From Limnobacter sp. (GTDB lineage: Bacteria; Pseudomonadota; Gammaproteobacteria; Burkholderiales; Burkholderiaceae_B): 64,000 bases of DNA. The stretch covers positions 467,519-531,518 of the forward strand of contig JARWZZ010000007.1 of the NCBI GenBank assembly GCA_029866125.1, given 5' to 3'. The position numbers and the translations under genes were made by a program. Position 1 is the stretch's first letter; every line of letters begins with the position of its first letter. Under the pieces are notes generated by a model, which worked only from the letters and a program-made list of their open reading frames with translations, was not told the DNA's origin and searched no databases. Shown one piece after another: positions 35,460-43,870 of this stretch.

Positions 35460-37160
35460 GTGATCGAAAAGGCATGGATCCCAAGCTACCCGCCGGGTGT
35501 GACAGAAGACATTGAAATGTCCGAATACCCCTCAATTCGGGAGATTTTTGAACGCAGCTGCGAGCGGTTCGCGGAAAATACAGCGTTCAGCAACTTGGGC
35601 ACATCCCTCAGTTATGGCCGACTAAACGCGCTTACGCGTGATTTTGCGGCCTATCTCCAAAGCTTGCCCGGCATGAAAAAGGGCGACCGAGTTGCCCTGA
35701 TGATGCCCAACACTTTGCAGTACCCCATTGCCATGTTGGGTGTGATTCGCGCCGGTTTTGTGGTGGTGAACGTCAACCCGATGTACACGCCCACCGAATT
35801 GGAGCATCAGCTTCGGGATTCAGGCGCGAAAGTGATTGTTATCATCGAGAACTTCGCCCACACACTTGAAAAGGTGCTTCAAAACACGCCGGTTGAGCAC
35901 ATTGTTGTGAACTCCTTGGGCGAGATGCATGGCTTTTTCAAGCGTTTATTGCTTAATTTCGTGGTTCGCCATGTGAAAAAGCTGGTTCCAGCCTTCAACC
36001 TGCAGGGCACCTTAACCTTTCGAAATGCATTAAAGATCGGGCAAAGGCATGAGCTCAAGTCCATCAATTTGTCTCATGACGATTTGGCATTCCTGCAGTA
36101 CACCGGCGGCACCACCGGCGTGGCCAAAGGCGCCATGCTGACTCACGGCAACATTGTTGCCAATTTGCAGCAAGCCTCTGCGTGGCTGAGTCAAGACATT
36201 GAAGAAGGCAAAGAAATTGCCATCACCGCTTTGCCGATGTACCACATCTTCTGTTTGACGGCCAATATTCTGGTGTTTATCAAAGTGGGTGGGCATTGCC
36301 TTTTGATTACCGACCCTCGGGACATGAAAGGCTTCGTGCGTTTGTTGTCCAGCGTGCCTTTCACAGCCTTGACGGGTGTAAATACGCTGTTCAATGGTTT
36401 GTTGAATACACCCGGGTTCGACAAAGTTGACTTTTCTCACGTCAAGCTGTGCTTGGGCGGCGGGGCGGCCATTGAGCCTGCTGTAGCCGACCGTTGGAAG
36501 AAGGTCACTGGCACTCGTTTGTCCGAGGCGTATGGCCTCACCGAATGCTCCCCAGCTGTGTGTATCAACCCTTTGCATGAAGAGTACAACGGGTCCATCG
36601 GTTTACCAGTGCCTTCAACTTTGGTGTCCATTCGGGATGACAATTTCAACGAATTGCCAGTCGGACAAGAAGGTGAGTTGTGCGTGAAAGGCCCGCAGGT
36701 TATGCGTGGTTACTGGAATAAGCCTCGAGAAACTGCTGAAATTCTGACCCAAGATGGCTGGCTGAAAACCGGTGATATCGCCTACATGAATGACGGCGGC
36801 TATTTTTACATCACAGACCGCAAGAAGGACATGATTCTGGTTTCCGGGTTCAACGTGTACCCCAAGGAAATTGAGGCAGTTGCCACTTTGCACCCCGGCG
36901 TATACGAGGCTGCAGCGGTTGGCGTGCCCGACTCCAAAACCGGAGAGGCGGTGAAGCTGTTTGTGGTCAAGAAAGACGAAACCTTGACCATTGAAGCCAT
37001 TGTCGAGCATTGTCGCAAGCACATGACTGCTTACAAAATTCCGCGTCATGTGGAGTTTGTGTCTGACTTGCCTAAATCACCCGTTGGCAAAGTGTTGCGT
37101 CGTGAATTGCGCGACATGGAGCGTAAAAAGCTGGCGGATGCCAAAGCGGCTGCGCAATAG
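35460..37160 (+). CDS. fadD: Long-chain fatty acid-CoA ligase
   Basis: 566 residues. It forms acyl-CoA from imported or released fatty acids at the inner membrane. The AMP-binding motif is LQYTGGTTGVAKGAMLTH. The other signatures are AYGLTECSPAVCINP, GDGWLKTGDIAYMNDGGYF-like (written here as GWLKTGDIAYMNDGGYF), ITDRKKDMILVSGFNVYP and the C-terminal Lys in KSPVGKVLRREL. It is of the E. coli FadD branch and distinct from the FATP-type synthetase at 18092. The start is a GTG at 35460 with AGGAG upstream. A perfect hairpin precedes the ribosome-binding site. Confidence 0.96.
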   Translation: MIEKAWIPSYPPGVTEDIEMSEYPSIREIFERSCERFAENTAFSNLGTSLSYGRLNALTRDFAAYLQSLPGMKKGDRVALMMPNTLQYPIAMLGVIRAGFVVVNVNPMYTPTELEHQLRDSGAKVIVIIENFAHTLEKVLQNTPVEHIVVNSLGEMHGFFKRLLLNFVVRHVKKLVPAFNLQGTLTFRNALKIGQRHELKSINLSHDDLAFLQYTGGTTGVAKGAMLTHGNIVANLQQASAWLSQDIEEGKEIAITALPMYHIFCLTANILVFIKVGGHCLLITDPRDMKGFVRLLSSVPFTALTGVNTLFNGLLNTPGFDKVDFSHVKLCLGGGAAIEPAVADRWKKVTGTRLSEAYGLTECSPAVCINPLHEEYNGSIGLPVPSTLVSIRDDNFNELPVGQEGELCVKGPQVMRGYWNKPRETAEILTQDGWLKTGDIAYMNDGGYFYITDRKKDMILVSGFNVYPKEIEAVATLHPGVYEAAAVGVPDSKTGEAVKLFVVKKDETLTIEAIVEHCRKHMTAYKIPRHVEFVSDLPKSPVGKVLRRELRDMERKKLADAKAAAQ

Positions 37161-37174
37161 CACGCTTTTCACTC

Positions 37175-37203
37175 TTGTTTTGAGTTGAAATAGCCGCTAT
37201 AAT
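37175..37203 (+). promoter_or_regulatory. Sigma-70 promoter of the rpsF operon
   Basis: TTGTTT (37175-37180), a 17-base spacer and a perfect TATAAT (37198-37203). It is placed about 86 bases before the rpsF ATG and just after the fadD stop, as expected for the ribosomal-protein operon. Confidence 0.75.
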
Positions 37204-37215
37204 CTTGGGTTACCT

Positions 37216-37242
37216 GCCGCAAAACCATGGGGGTTTAGCGGC
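37216..37242 (+). promoter_or_regulatory. Hairpin in the rpsF leader, candidate autoregulatory element
   Basis: GCCGC and GCGGC close a stem that continues with AAACC and GGTTT around a small loop. It lies in the leader between the promoter and rpsF. Leaders of rpsF operons are known to be bound by the S6:S18 complex. Whether this hairpin is that motif needs a covariance search. Confidence 0.4.
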
Positions 37243-37288
37243 TTTTCCTTCAAATTGTCGAAGGGAAATCCACAGGAGCTTAAGTAAT

Positions 37289-37687
37289 ATGCGTCACTAT
37301 GAAATCGTATTCATTGTGCATCCCGATCAAAGCGAGCAAGTGCCTGCAATGGTTGAGAGGTACCGTGGGATCATCGAAACAAACGGCGGTAAAGTACACC
37401 GTCACGAAGATTGGGGCCGTCGCCAATTGGCATACCCAATCGAAAAACTGGCCAAGGCCCATTATGTTCTGTTGAACATTGAGTGCGCCCAAACTGTGCT
37501 GGAAGAACTGGAACACGCGTTCAAGTTTAACGATGCAGTGCTTCGTCACCTGGTTGTAAAGATGAAGAAAGCTGAAACAGTTGCTTCACCGATGATGAAA
37601 GAAGTACAACGTGAGCAAGAGCGTAAAGCTGCTGCTTCTACTTCTTCAGCAATCGAAGAGCCGTCTGACGACGATTCTGACGAATAA
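37289..37687 (+). CDS. rpsF: 30S ribosomal protein S6
   Basis: 132 residues from the ATG at 37289 with AGGAG upstream. It binds 16S rRNA with S18. The family start [17 protein letters not shown] and the core [20 protein letters not shown] are clear. The C-terminus is an acidic/Ser-rich tail ([10 protein letters not shown]), a common addition in proteobacterial S6 that can be modified by glutamate ligation. It is the first gene of the rpsF-priB-rpsR-rplI operon. Confidence 0.98.
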   Translation: MRHYEIVFIVHPDQSEQVPAMVERYRGIIETNGGKVHRHEDWGRRQLAYPIEKLAKAHYVLLNIECAQTVLEELEHAFKFNDAVLRHLVVKMKKAETVASPMMKEVQREQERKAAASTSSAIEEPSDDDSDE

Positions 37688-37723
37688 GTCGTTCTGAAGA
37701 ACGGAACTGTAGAGTTAAATGTA

Positions 37724-38089
37724 TTGAATAGCGGATTGAACAGCGAAGCCCCTAAACAGGATAGCCAGAACAACCAAAACAACAACGATGCTTTCGGTCA
37801 AAACCAGTTTGTTTGCTCTGCAGCACTGGTGGCCAAATCGGTAGTCAGGTACAACCCTCGTGGTTTGCCTATTATTGAATTTGAGATCGAGCACAAAAGC
37901 GAACAACTCGAAGCCAATGCCACCCGTGTGGTGGTTTGCGCAATCAAAGCGATTGCGATGGGCGTAGTTTGTGAGCAAGTGCAACAGGTGGAGTTGGGTG
38001 AGTTTCGTGTCTGGTCAGGTTTTTTGGCTCAGCGTTCAGTGAAATCAAACAGTCTTCGTTTCCATGTCAGCTCATTGAGCAACATTTGA
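37724..38089 (+). CDS. priB: Primosomal replication protein N (PriB)
   Basis: About 121 residues. PriB is a single-strand-DNA-binding OB-fold protein that helps PriA load DnaB at stalled forks. The OB core runs from CSAALVAKSVVRYNPRGLPI to VWSGFLAQRSVKSNSLRFHV. Ahead of it are about 25 residues rich in Asn, Gln and Ser that are not in E. coli PriB. The start is uncertain: TTG at 37724 gives the longest form with a weak AGAG site upstream, and TTG at 37736 is an alternative. Its position between rpsF and rpsR supports the identification. Confidence 0.85.
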   Translation: MNSGLNSEAPKQDSQNNQNNNDAFGQNQFVCSAALVAKSVVRYNPRGLPIIEFEIEHKSEQLEANATRVVVCAIKAIAMGVVCEQVQQVELGEFRVWSGFLAQRSVKSNSLRFHVSSLSNI

Positions 38090-38116
38090 AGACTTACGAA
38101 ATATTTGGAGAAATTT

Positions 38117-38386
38117 ATGGCTTTTGGTCGTAAAAATGATCGCAAAGGACGTCGCCCACAGCAGAATCCTTTGTTCAAGCGCAAAAAGTTTTGCCGCTTC
38201 ACAGTGGGTAAAGTTGAACAGATCGATTACAAAGACATCGATACACTGAAAGACTTCATCAGCGAAAACGGCAAGATTATGCCTGCTCGCATTACCGGTA
38301 CTAAGGCCAACTACCAGCGTCAGCTGGACTCAGCGATCAAGCGCGCGCGCTTCTTGGCTCTGTTGCCTTACACTGACAACCACTAA
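38117..38386 (+). CDS. rpsR: 30S ribosomal protein S18
   Basis: 89 residues from the ATG at 38117, preceded by TTGGAG. It pairs with S6 on the platform of the small subunit. The basic start [12 protein letters not shown] and the core [19 protein letters not shown], then [19 protein letters not shown], are diagnostic. An upstream in-frame start at 38105 overlaps the ribosome-binding site. Confidence 0.98.
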   Translation: MAFGRKNDRKGRRPQQNPLFKRKKFCRFTVGKVEQIDYKDIDTLKDFISENGKIMPARITGTKANYQRQLDSAIKRARFLALLPYTDNH

Positions 38387-38403
38387 TCGGACAGGAGAGT
38401 ACC

Positions 38404-38856
38404 ATGCAAGTTATTCTGTTGGATAAGATGCCCAATCTGGGTCAACTGGGCGATGTGGTTCGTGTAAAAGACGGCTACGCTCGTAACTTTTTGATTCCTT
38501 ATGGCAAAGCCAAGCGCGCCACAGAGTCAGCAATTGCTGATTTCGCTGCACGCCGCGCTGAACTGGAGAAAGCCGCTGCCGAGAAGTTGGCCGCTGCACA
38601 AACTCTGGGTGCCAAGTTGGCTGAAGTCACTGTTCAGTTGAGCGAAAAAGCTGCTGTTGACGGTCGTTTGTTTGGTTCAGTAACCACAAGCACCATCGCT
38701 GAAGCTTTGACAGCAAAAGGTTTTGCTGTTCACAAGTCGCAAGTGCGTATGCCCAACGGCGCGATCAAAATCGCTGGTGAGCACGGCATTTCCATCGGTC
38801 TGCATGCAGACGTGGTGGTTGATGTGAAAGTGATTGTTGCTGGCGAAGCTGCTTAA
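38404..38856 (+). CDS. rplI: 50S ribosomal protein L9
   Basis: 150 residues. It binds domain V of 23S rRNA at the base of the L1 stalk. The N-terminal domain [20 protein letters not shown] and [20 protein letters not shown] is joined by the long helix rich in Ala and Glu to the C-terminal domain ([18 protein letters not shown]). AGGAG lies six bases upstream. It is the last gene of the operon, followed by an intrinsic terminator. Confidence 0.98.
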   Translation: MQVILLDKMPNLGQLGDVVRVKDGYARNFLIPYGKAKRATESAIADFAARRAELEKAAAEKLAAAQTLGAKLAEVTVQLSEKAAVDGRLFGSVTTSTIAEALTAKGFAVHKSQVRMPNGAIKIAGEHGISIGLHADVVVDVKVIVAGEAA

Positions 38857-38906
38857 TTTAGTTGATTGACCTCGCTTTTTAGCTGGGCAATAACTTAAGC
38901 ACATGG

Positions 38907-38936
38907 AAAAGGCTGCCTTCATCGGTGGCCTTTTTC
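38907..38936 (+). terminator. Intrinsic terminator after rplI
   Basis: AAAAGGC-T-GCC and GG-T-GGCCTTTT pair around a short loop and end in a run of five T at 38931-38935. It separates the ribosomal-protein operon from dnaB. Confidence 0.75.
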
Positions 38937-39005
38937 TATTGGCGAGCCCCATTTTAATGGCATCATTTGCCACGCCCACTGTTTTTTGAGTTGAATTCAG
39001 AACCT

Positions 39006-40391
39006 ATGTCCGACTTTCCCGCCCCTGAATATGATTTGGCCTCTTTGCGCACCCCTCCCAACTCCTTGGAGGCAGAGCAATCTGTGGTGGGGGGCTTGTT
39101 GTTGGACAATCAGGCTTGGGACAGAATTGGCGATGTAATCCGCGCCGACGATTTTTATCGCTACGACCATCGCGTTATTTTTGAGCACATCGCCAAGTTA
39201 ATTGACGGCAGCAAACCGGCCGACGTGATTACGGTGTATGAGTCTTTGCAGTCATCTGGCAAAGCGGAAGATGTTGGCGGCTTGTCCTACCTCAACACCT
39301 TGGCTGTGAATACCCCCTCAGCAGCGAATATTCGTCGATATGCCGAGATTGTGCGCGACCGCGCCATTTTGCGCCGATTGATCACCGTCAGTGATGAAAT
39401 CACAGGCACTGCACTGAACCCGCAGGGGAAAGACACCAAGTCCATTCTGGACGAGGCAGAAAGCAAAATTTTCAAAATTGCTGAAGACGGGGCCCGTGGC
39501 GCAGGCGGCTTTCAAAGCCTACAGCCCGTCTTGGGCAAAGTGGTGGAGCGTATTGACGAGTTGTACCACCGCGACCAAAGCAGCGACATCACAGGGATTG
39601 CAACAGGTTTTATTGACTTGGATGGCAAAACATCTGGTTTGCAACCTGGTGACTTGATTATTGTTGCTGGGCGGCCTTCGATGGGTAAAACGGCCTTCAG
39701 CCTGAACATCGGCGAGCATGTGGCGGTCGAAGAAGGGCATGCGGTTGCGGTGTTCTCTATGGAGATGGGCGCATCTCAGTTGGCCATGCGTTTGTTGGGT
39801 TCGGTAGGGCGCTTGGACCAGCACCGTTTGCGTACCGGGCGCTTGAATGATGAGGATTGGCCGCGTTTGACCTATGCGGTTGAGAAAATGCAAAACGCGC
39901 AGATGTTCATTGACGAAACTCCGGCTTTGTCATCCATGGAGGTGCGCGCCCGCTGCCGCCGATTGGCCCGCCAATGCGGCAAATTGGGCTTGGTGATTAT
40001 CGACTATTTGCAGTTGATGGGCTCGGGTTCGGCCGGTGAAAACCGTGCCACTGAAATTTCGGAAATTTCCCGTTCACTCAAAGGCTTGGCCAAAGAGCTT
40101 CAATGCCCAGTGATTGCTCTGTCACAGCTGAATCGCTCGCTGGAGCAACGTCCGAATAAGCGCCCTGTGATGTCTGATTTGCGTGAATCTGGCGCGATTG
40201 AACAAGATGCCGACGTGATTTTGTTTATCTACCGTGATGAGGTTTACAACCCTGATTCGCCTGACAAGGGCACGGCAGAAATTATTATCGGCAAGCAGCG
40301 TAATGGCCCCATTGGTACGGTGCGAGTGACATTCTTGGGCCAATACACCAAGTTTGACAACTACGCCGGGCCACAGCCTGAGGGGGAGTAA
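39006..40391 (+). CDS. dnaB: Replicative DNA helicase
   Basis: 461 residues from the ATG at 39006. DnaB is the hexameric 5'-3' helicase at the replication fork. The N-terminal domain opens with PPNSLEAEQSVVGGLLLDN. The RecA-like domain has Walker A IVAGRPSMGKTAFSLNIGE, Walker B LVIIDYLQLM and SEISRSLKGLAKELQCPVIA, then LRESGAIEQDADVILFIYRD. There is no intein. The frame is open to 38967, but the conserved start follows 39006. A bidirectional terminator separates it from phoH2. Confidence 0.98.
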   Translation: MSDFPAPEYDLASLRTPPNSLEAEQSVVGGLLLDNQAWDRIGDVIRADDFYRYDHRVIFEHIAKLIDGSKPADVITVYESLQSSGKAEDVGGLSYLNTLAVNTPSAANIRRYAEIVRDRAILRRLITVSDEITGTALNPQGKDTKSILDEAESKIFKIAEDGARGAGGFQSLQPVLGKVVERIDELYHRDQSSDITGIATGFIDLDGKTSGLQPGDLIIVAGRPSMGKTAFSLNIGEHVAVEEGHAVAVFSMEMGASQLAMRLLGSVGRLDQHRLRTGRLNDEDWPRLTYAVEKMQNAQMFIDETPALSSMEVRARCRRLARQCGKLGLVIIDYLQLMGSGSAGENRATEISEISRSLKGLAKELQCPVIALSQLNRSLEQRPNKRPVMSDLRESGAIEQDADVILFIYRDEVYNPDSPDKGTAEIIIGKQRNGPIGTVRVTFLGQYTKFDNYAGPQPEGE

Positions 40392-40439
40392 GCTAAACCG
40401 ATGGGTTCAAACCAATGAGCCCTCACCTTGAAGGTGAAA

Positions 40440-40465
40440 AAAAGCCCTCAATAAAGAGGGCTTTT
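40440..40465. terminator. Bidirectional terminator between dnaB and phoH2
   Basis: AAAAGCCCTC (40440-40449) and GAGGGCTTTT (40456-40465) form a 10-base-pair stem with a 6-base loop. A T-run follows on the plus strand and a longer one (the A-run 40437-40443) on the minus strand, so it can end both convergent genes. Confidence 0.85.
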
Positions 40466-40539
40466 CTTAATGTACGAATTGAATCCATGTTTTGAATGAA
40501 TAACTTAACTCATCAAATTAAGTTGCTCTCACTGGTCAA

Positions 40540-42237
40540 TTACAAGGCTTCCGACGCATAATCCGCCAACCGTGAACGCTCTCCGCGTTGCAGGGTAACG
40601 TGCCCAGAATGCGGCCAACCTTTGAAGCGATCCACCACATAGGTCAAACCGGACGAACCTTCTGTCAGGTAGGGCGTGTCAATCTGAGCCAAGTTACCCA
40701 AACAGACGATCTTGGTACCCGGGCCTGCCCGTGTAATCAAGGTTTTCATTTGTTTGGGCGACAAGTTTTGTGCTTCGTCAATAATCAAGAACTTATTTAA
40801 AAATGTTCGACCACGCATGAAGTTCATGGACTTGATCTTGATTTTTGTCTTGATCAGTTCATTGGTGGCAGAACGACCCCATTCGCCACCAGCGGGGTCA
40901 GGTTTGTTGAGTACTTCCAAGTTGTCCTCGAAAGCACCCATCCAAGGGGCCATTTTTTCTTCCTCGGTACCTGGCAGAAAACCGATGTCCTCGCCCACAG
41001 GCACAGTGGCTCGGGTGACGATGATTTCGGAGTACTGCTTGGTTTCCAAGACCTGTGAAAGCCCCGCAGCCAAGGCCAACAAGGTTTTACCTGTGCCGGC
41101 TTGGCCCAGTAACGATACAAAATCGCAGTCTGGGTTCATCAACAGGTTCAGGGCTAAGTTTTGTTCACGGTTGCGTGCAGTGACACCCCAAACTGCATTT
41201 TTGTTGTGGGTGTAGTCACGTAGGGTTTGCAGCACCGCTGTGCGGCCGCTGATCTCTTTAACCTGAGCGGTCAGCGGCATGCCTGAATTGCAAAACACAA
41301 ACTGGTTGACCAGCATGTCTTTGACGGCAGGCCCACTGATTTTGTAGAAGGTTACGCCCGCATGCTGCCAGCTTTCCATGCCTTTGCTGTTTTTTTCCCA
41401 GAAGTCATCTGCCAGCTCAAGGAAGCCTGAATACAGCAGATCGCGGTCTTCAAGCACCTGGTCATTGAAGTAATCTTCGGCCAGCAATCCCAAGGCACGG
41501 GCCTTGATGCGCATGTTGATGTCTTTGGACACCAACACAACTTGCTTGTCCTGGTATTGCTTGGAAAGAGCAAACACCACCCCCAAAATCTGGTTGTCGG
41601 CTTTGCCAACAGGCAGGGTTTTGGGTAGCTCAGCAGCAAGCTCTTTGGTTTGCACCAGCAGCTTACCCATGGCGTCCACATTGCCCAAGCGGTTCAAAGC
41701 CACGCCTGATTCAATGTCATCCATGTCTTCCATCAAGGAGTCCAGCGCACGGCTGACTTGACGGGCGTGGCGAGCCACTTCGGACATGCCTTTTTTGTGG
41801 TCGTCCAATTCCTCCAGCGTAATCAGGGGTAGGAATACATCGTGCTCTTCAAAGCGGAACAGGGCAGAGGGGTCGTGCATCAACACATTGGTGTCAAGCA
41901 CAAACACTTTTGCGCCTTCCACTTTGGATTGGCGTCTTGCGGACTTGGCTGATCGGTTGGTTTGAACTTTACCTGTGATCACCGCTCCAGTTTTGCCCAA
42001 ATTGGGTACGTAGCCGGTGCTTGGCGACTTCAACAGTGAAGGTGTAGGTGCACTGCTTGCACTGCCCATGCGCAAAACTTCAGCTGATTTGCGGGTGTTT
42101 GACTCTGGCTCAACTGTGGAAGCTGAAGCGGAAACTTTGCTTTTTGCAGCAGTTTTTCTTTGGGGTTTACTGGCTGCGATGGGTGGAATTTCTGTCAGTA
42201 TCGAGGCGCGTTTCGTGGGCTCTTTGGGAAGGGGCAT
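40540..42237 (-). CDS. PhoH2-type protein: PIN ribonuclease domain fused to PhoH ATPase
   Basis: 565 residues. The first 105 residues are low-complexity and basic (PQRKTAAKSKVS, SAKSARRQSKVEG). The PIN domain (about 108-260) has VFVLDTNVLMHDPSALF, LEELDDHKK and VLVSKDINMRIKA, the acidic metal site. The PhoH ATPase (about 325-565) has Walker A LLGQAGTGKTLLALAAG and Walker B FLIIDEAQNLSPKQM. PhoH2 proteins are RNA helicase-nucleases, sometimes with a small antitoxin (phoAT) just upstream. None is seen here. The ATG at 42237 lacks a ribosome-binding site and an in-frame stop lies close upstream. Confidence 0.92.
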   Translation of the reverse strand: MPLPKEPTKRASILTEIPPIAASKPQRKTAAKSKVSASASTVEPESNTRKSAEVLRMGSASSAPTPSLLKSPSTGYVPNLGKTGAVITGKVQTNRSAKSARRQSKVEGAKVFVLDTNVLMHDPSALFRFEEHDVFLPLITLEELDDHKKGMSEVARHARQVSRALDSLMEDMDDIESGVALNRLGNVDAMGKLLVQTKELAAELPKTLPVGKADNQILGVVFALSKQYQDKQVVLVSKDINMRIKARALGLLAEDYFNDQVLEDRDLLYSGFLELADDFWEKNSKGMESWQHAGVTFYKISGPAVKDMLVNQFVFCNSGMPLTAQVKEISGRTAVLQTLRDYTHNKNAVWGVTARNREQNLALNLLMNPDCDFVSLLGQAGTGKTLLALAAGLSQVLETKQYSEIIVTRATVPVGEDIGFLPGTEEEKMAPWMGAFEDNLEVLNKPDPAGGEWGRSATNELIKTKIKIKSMNFMRGRTFLNKFLIIDEAQNLSPKQMKTLITRAGPGTKIVCLGNLAQIDTPYLTEGSSGLTYVVDRFKGWPHSGHVTLQRGERSRLADYASEAL

Positions 42238-42336
42238 GTCAACGAATATGAATAAGGGGTTAATTCAAGAATGCAGGGTCGTCACGCCCACATCCGCTAC
42301 TTATTAATTTGAAAACAATTTCAAAAATTCCGATGT

Positions 42337-42378
42337 CGAACTTGCAATACCGAACTTGCAATACCGAACTTGCAATAC
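42337..42378 (+). repeat. Three tandem copies of a 14-base unit
   Basis: The unit cgaacttgcaatac occurs at 42337-42350, 42351-42364 and 42365-42378 without a mismatch. It lies immediately after the peroxiredoxin stop (42380), between that gene and phoH2. It has no coding content. Confidence 0.85.
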
Positions 42379-42379
42379 A

Positions 42380-42847
42380 TTAATCCTTCAAGGTTTGCAC
42401 AAAGTCAAGTACCGCCTGTGCGTGACCCGGCACCTTTACACCTCGCCATTCTTTGATCAATACGCCTTTCTTGTTGATTACAAACGTACTTCTTTCAATG
42501 CCCTGAACCTGTTTGCCATACATGTTTTTTGTTTTGATGACGTCAAAAATTTTGCACAGGGTTTCGTCGGAATCGGAAATCAAGTCGAACGTGAATTCTT
42601 TTTTCTCAATGAAATTGAGGTGAGATTTAATCGAGTCTCGGGACACGCCAAACACTTCGCAGTTGGCAGACTGAAATTGCGGATGTAAATCCCGGAAGTT
42701 TTCGCCTTGCGTGGTACAACCGGGCGTGCTGTCCTTGGGGTAAAAATAGATCACCAGGTTTTTCCCAGCTTGGGCTTTGAGGTTGAACTCGCCTCGGGTG
42801 GCTGGTGCTGTAAAGTCTGGAACTGGGCTGTTTACTTCGACAGTCAC
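42380..42847 (-). CDS. Thioredoxin-dependent peroxiredoxin, Bcp/PrxQ family
   Basis: 155 residues. It reduces hydrogen and organic peroxides in the cytosol. The peroxidatic Cys lies in FYPKDSTPGCTTQGENFRD, with the Thr and Arg of the active site. The resolving Cys that E. coli Bcp has five residues later is replaced by Asn in ENF. Cys residues remain in SANCEVFG and ETLCKIFD, so it is a 1-Cys or atypical enzyme. The start is a GTG at 42847 with AGGAG six bases upstream. Confidence 0.93.
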   Translation of the reverse strand: MTVEVNSPVPDFTAPATRGEFNLKAQAGKNLVIYFYPKDSTPGCTTQGENFRDLHPQFQSANCEVFGVSRDSIKSHLNFIEKKEFTFDLISDSDETLCKIFDVIKTKNMYGKQVQGIERSTFVINKKGVLIKEWRGVKVPGHAQAVLDFVQTLKD

Positions 42848-42916
42848 TTGAAACTCCTCGTGTTAAAACTCTCGTCAAGTATAAACACAGGAGTTCCGGA
42901 TGTTGTGGGGGCAGAT

Positions 42917-43288
42917 TCAGGAACGCGCCAAAAGAATCACGCCTACTAGGATCACGCCGATGGCAACCCATCGTTGGGCGGACACCATTTCGCCCAAGTA
43001 ATAATGAGCTGCCACCGCATTCATGACGTAACCCAATGACAACATGGGGTAGGCCAGCGAAACATCAGTCCGAGAAAGTGCCATCAACCACACCAACAGC
43101 GACACCCCGTAGCAAATGAGCCCCAGAATCATTGGCCATTGTAGGAAGATGGCGGTCATTGCTGACATACTTAAGGCACTAGAGGCCTCAATCACACCCA
43201 CTTTGTTGGTGGCCATTTTGAGGAAGAATTGCGCTGCGGCGTTCAGAATTACGCCGGTCAGAATGAGTAGAAACGCGTTCAGTGTCAT
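42917..43288 (-). CDS. Small multidrug-resistance/EamA-like transporter
   Basis: 123 residues with four predicted membrane helices, the size of an SMR subunit. Recognisable parts are ILNAAAQFFLKMA (N-terminal helix), YGVSLLVWLMALSRTDVSLAYPMLSLGYV and the last helix WVAIGVILVGVILLA. The Asp-Val-Ser-Leu-Ala-Tyr-Pro segment is typical of the half-size EamA and ArnE-like proteins that flip or export small molecules or lipid-linked sugars. The substrate is unknown. The ATG at 43288 has no strong ribosome-binding site. Confidence 0.8.
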   Translation of the reverse strand: MTLNAFLLILTGVILNAAAQFFLKMATNKVGVIEASSALSMSAMTAIFLQWPMILGLICYGVSLLVWLMALSRTDVSLAYPMLSLGYVMNAVAAHYYLGEMVSAQRWVAIGVILVGVILLARS

Positions 43289-43385
43289 GGCTTAGGGGTC
43301 AACTTAGTGGTCAAAAAGTGGGTCTAAAAGCAAATAAATAATATCGAAATGACATCAATATTGTTTGTTAATCGCCCGTAAACAT

Positions 43386-43763
43386 TCAAATAATGATTGC
43401 AGCCACTACCTGCCTGCCTTCACCCACCAAGATGTTGTAGGTGCGGCAAGCGGCTTGGGTGTCCATGTATTCCACCGGGCAGTTTTTTTGTGCAAAAAAG
43501 CGGCGAATCTCAATGGGTGGGAAAACTTGTTTGTCGCCCGTGCCCACCAACAACACTTCAGTGCCTTTGGGGCATTGCTTGTACAGCCATTCGAACGGTG
43601 TCAAAACCATTTCGTCACTGGATGCATGTTCCCAAGCCTGTGGGGCCAATTGGCTACCAAAAATCAGGCTGCTTTGATGCCGAATCCCGTTGATTAAAAC
43701 CCCGTTTTCGTCGTAACCGTGTACTACCCAGTCACTGCTGAGCTTTTCTGGTTGAAATTTCAT
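43386..43763 (-). CDS. Mth938-like domain protein (DUF498)
   Basis: 125 residues, start at the ATG 43763 with GGAGATG upstream. The Mth938 fold is suggested by VVHGYDENGVLING, a central VLLVGTGDKQVFPPIEIRRFF and CPVEYMDTQAACRTYNILVGEGRQVVAAII. In proteobacteria this family is often near membrane-protein insertion or respiratory genes, but its function is not known. It is divergent to the aminotransferase gene, with 107 bases between. Confidence 0.88.
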   Translation of the reverse strand: MKFQPEKLSSDWVVHGYDENGVLINGIRHQSSLIFGSQLAPQAWEHASSDEMVLTPFEWLYKQCPKGTEVLLVGTGDKQVFPPIEIRRFFAQKNCPVEYMDTQAACRTYNILVGEGRQVVAAIII

Positions 43764-43870
43764 CGAAAAACATCTCCAAGTGAACCCCAAGGCTTGGCAG
43801 ACTGGGGGCTAAAGAGGTAAATTATAAGGCTTTGCTCGAGTTCGGGCACAACCCTTTTGTTCAGGTCGAT

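Noticed and set aside
42237-42336. Small antitoxin gene (phoAT type) upstream of phoH2
   Set aside because: The stretch upstream of the phoH2 start on the minus strand has stops in all frames and no ribosome-binding site.
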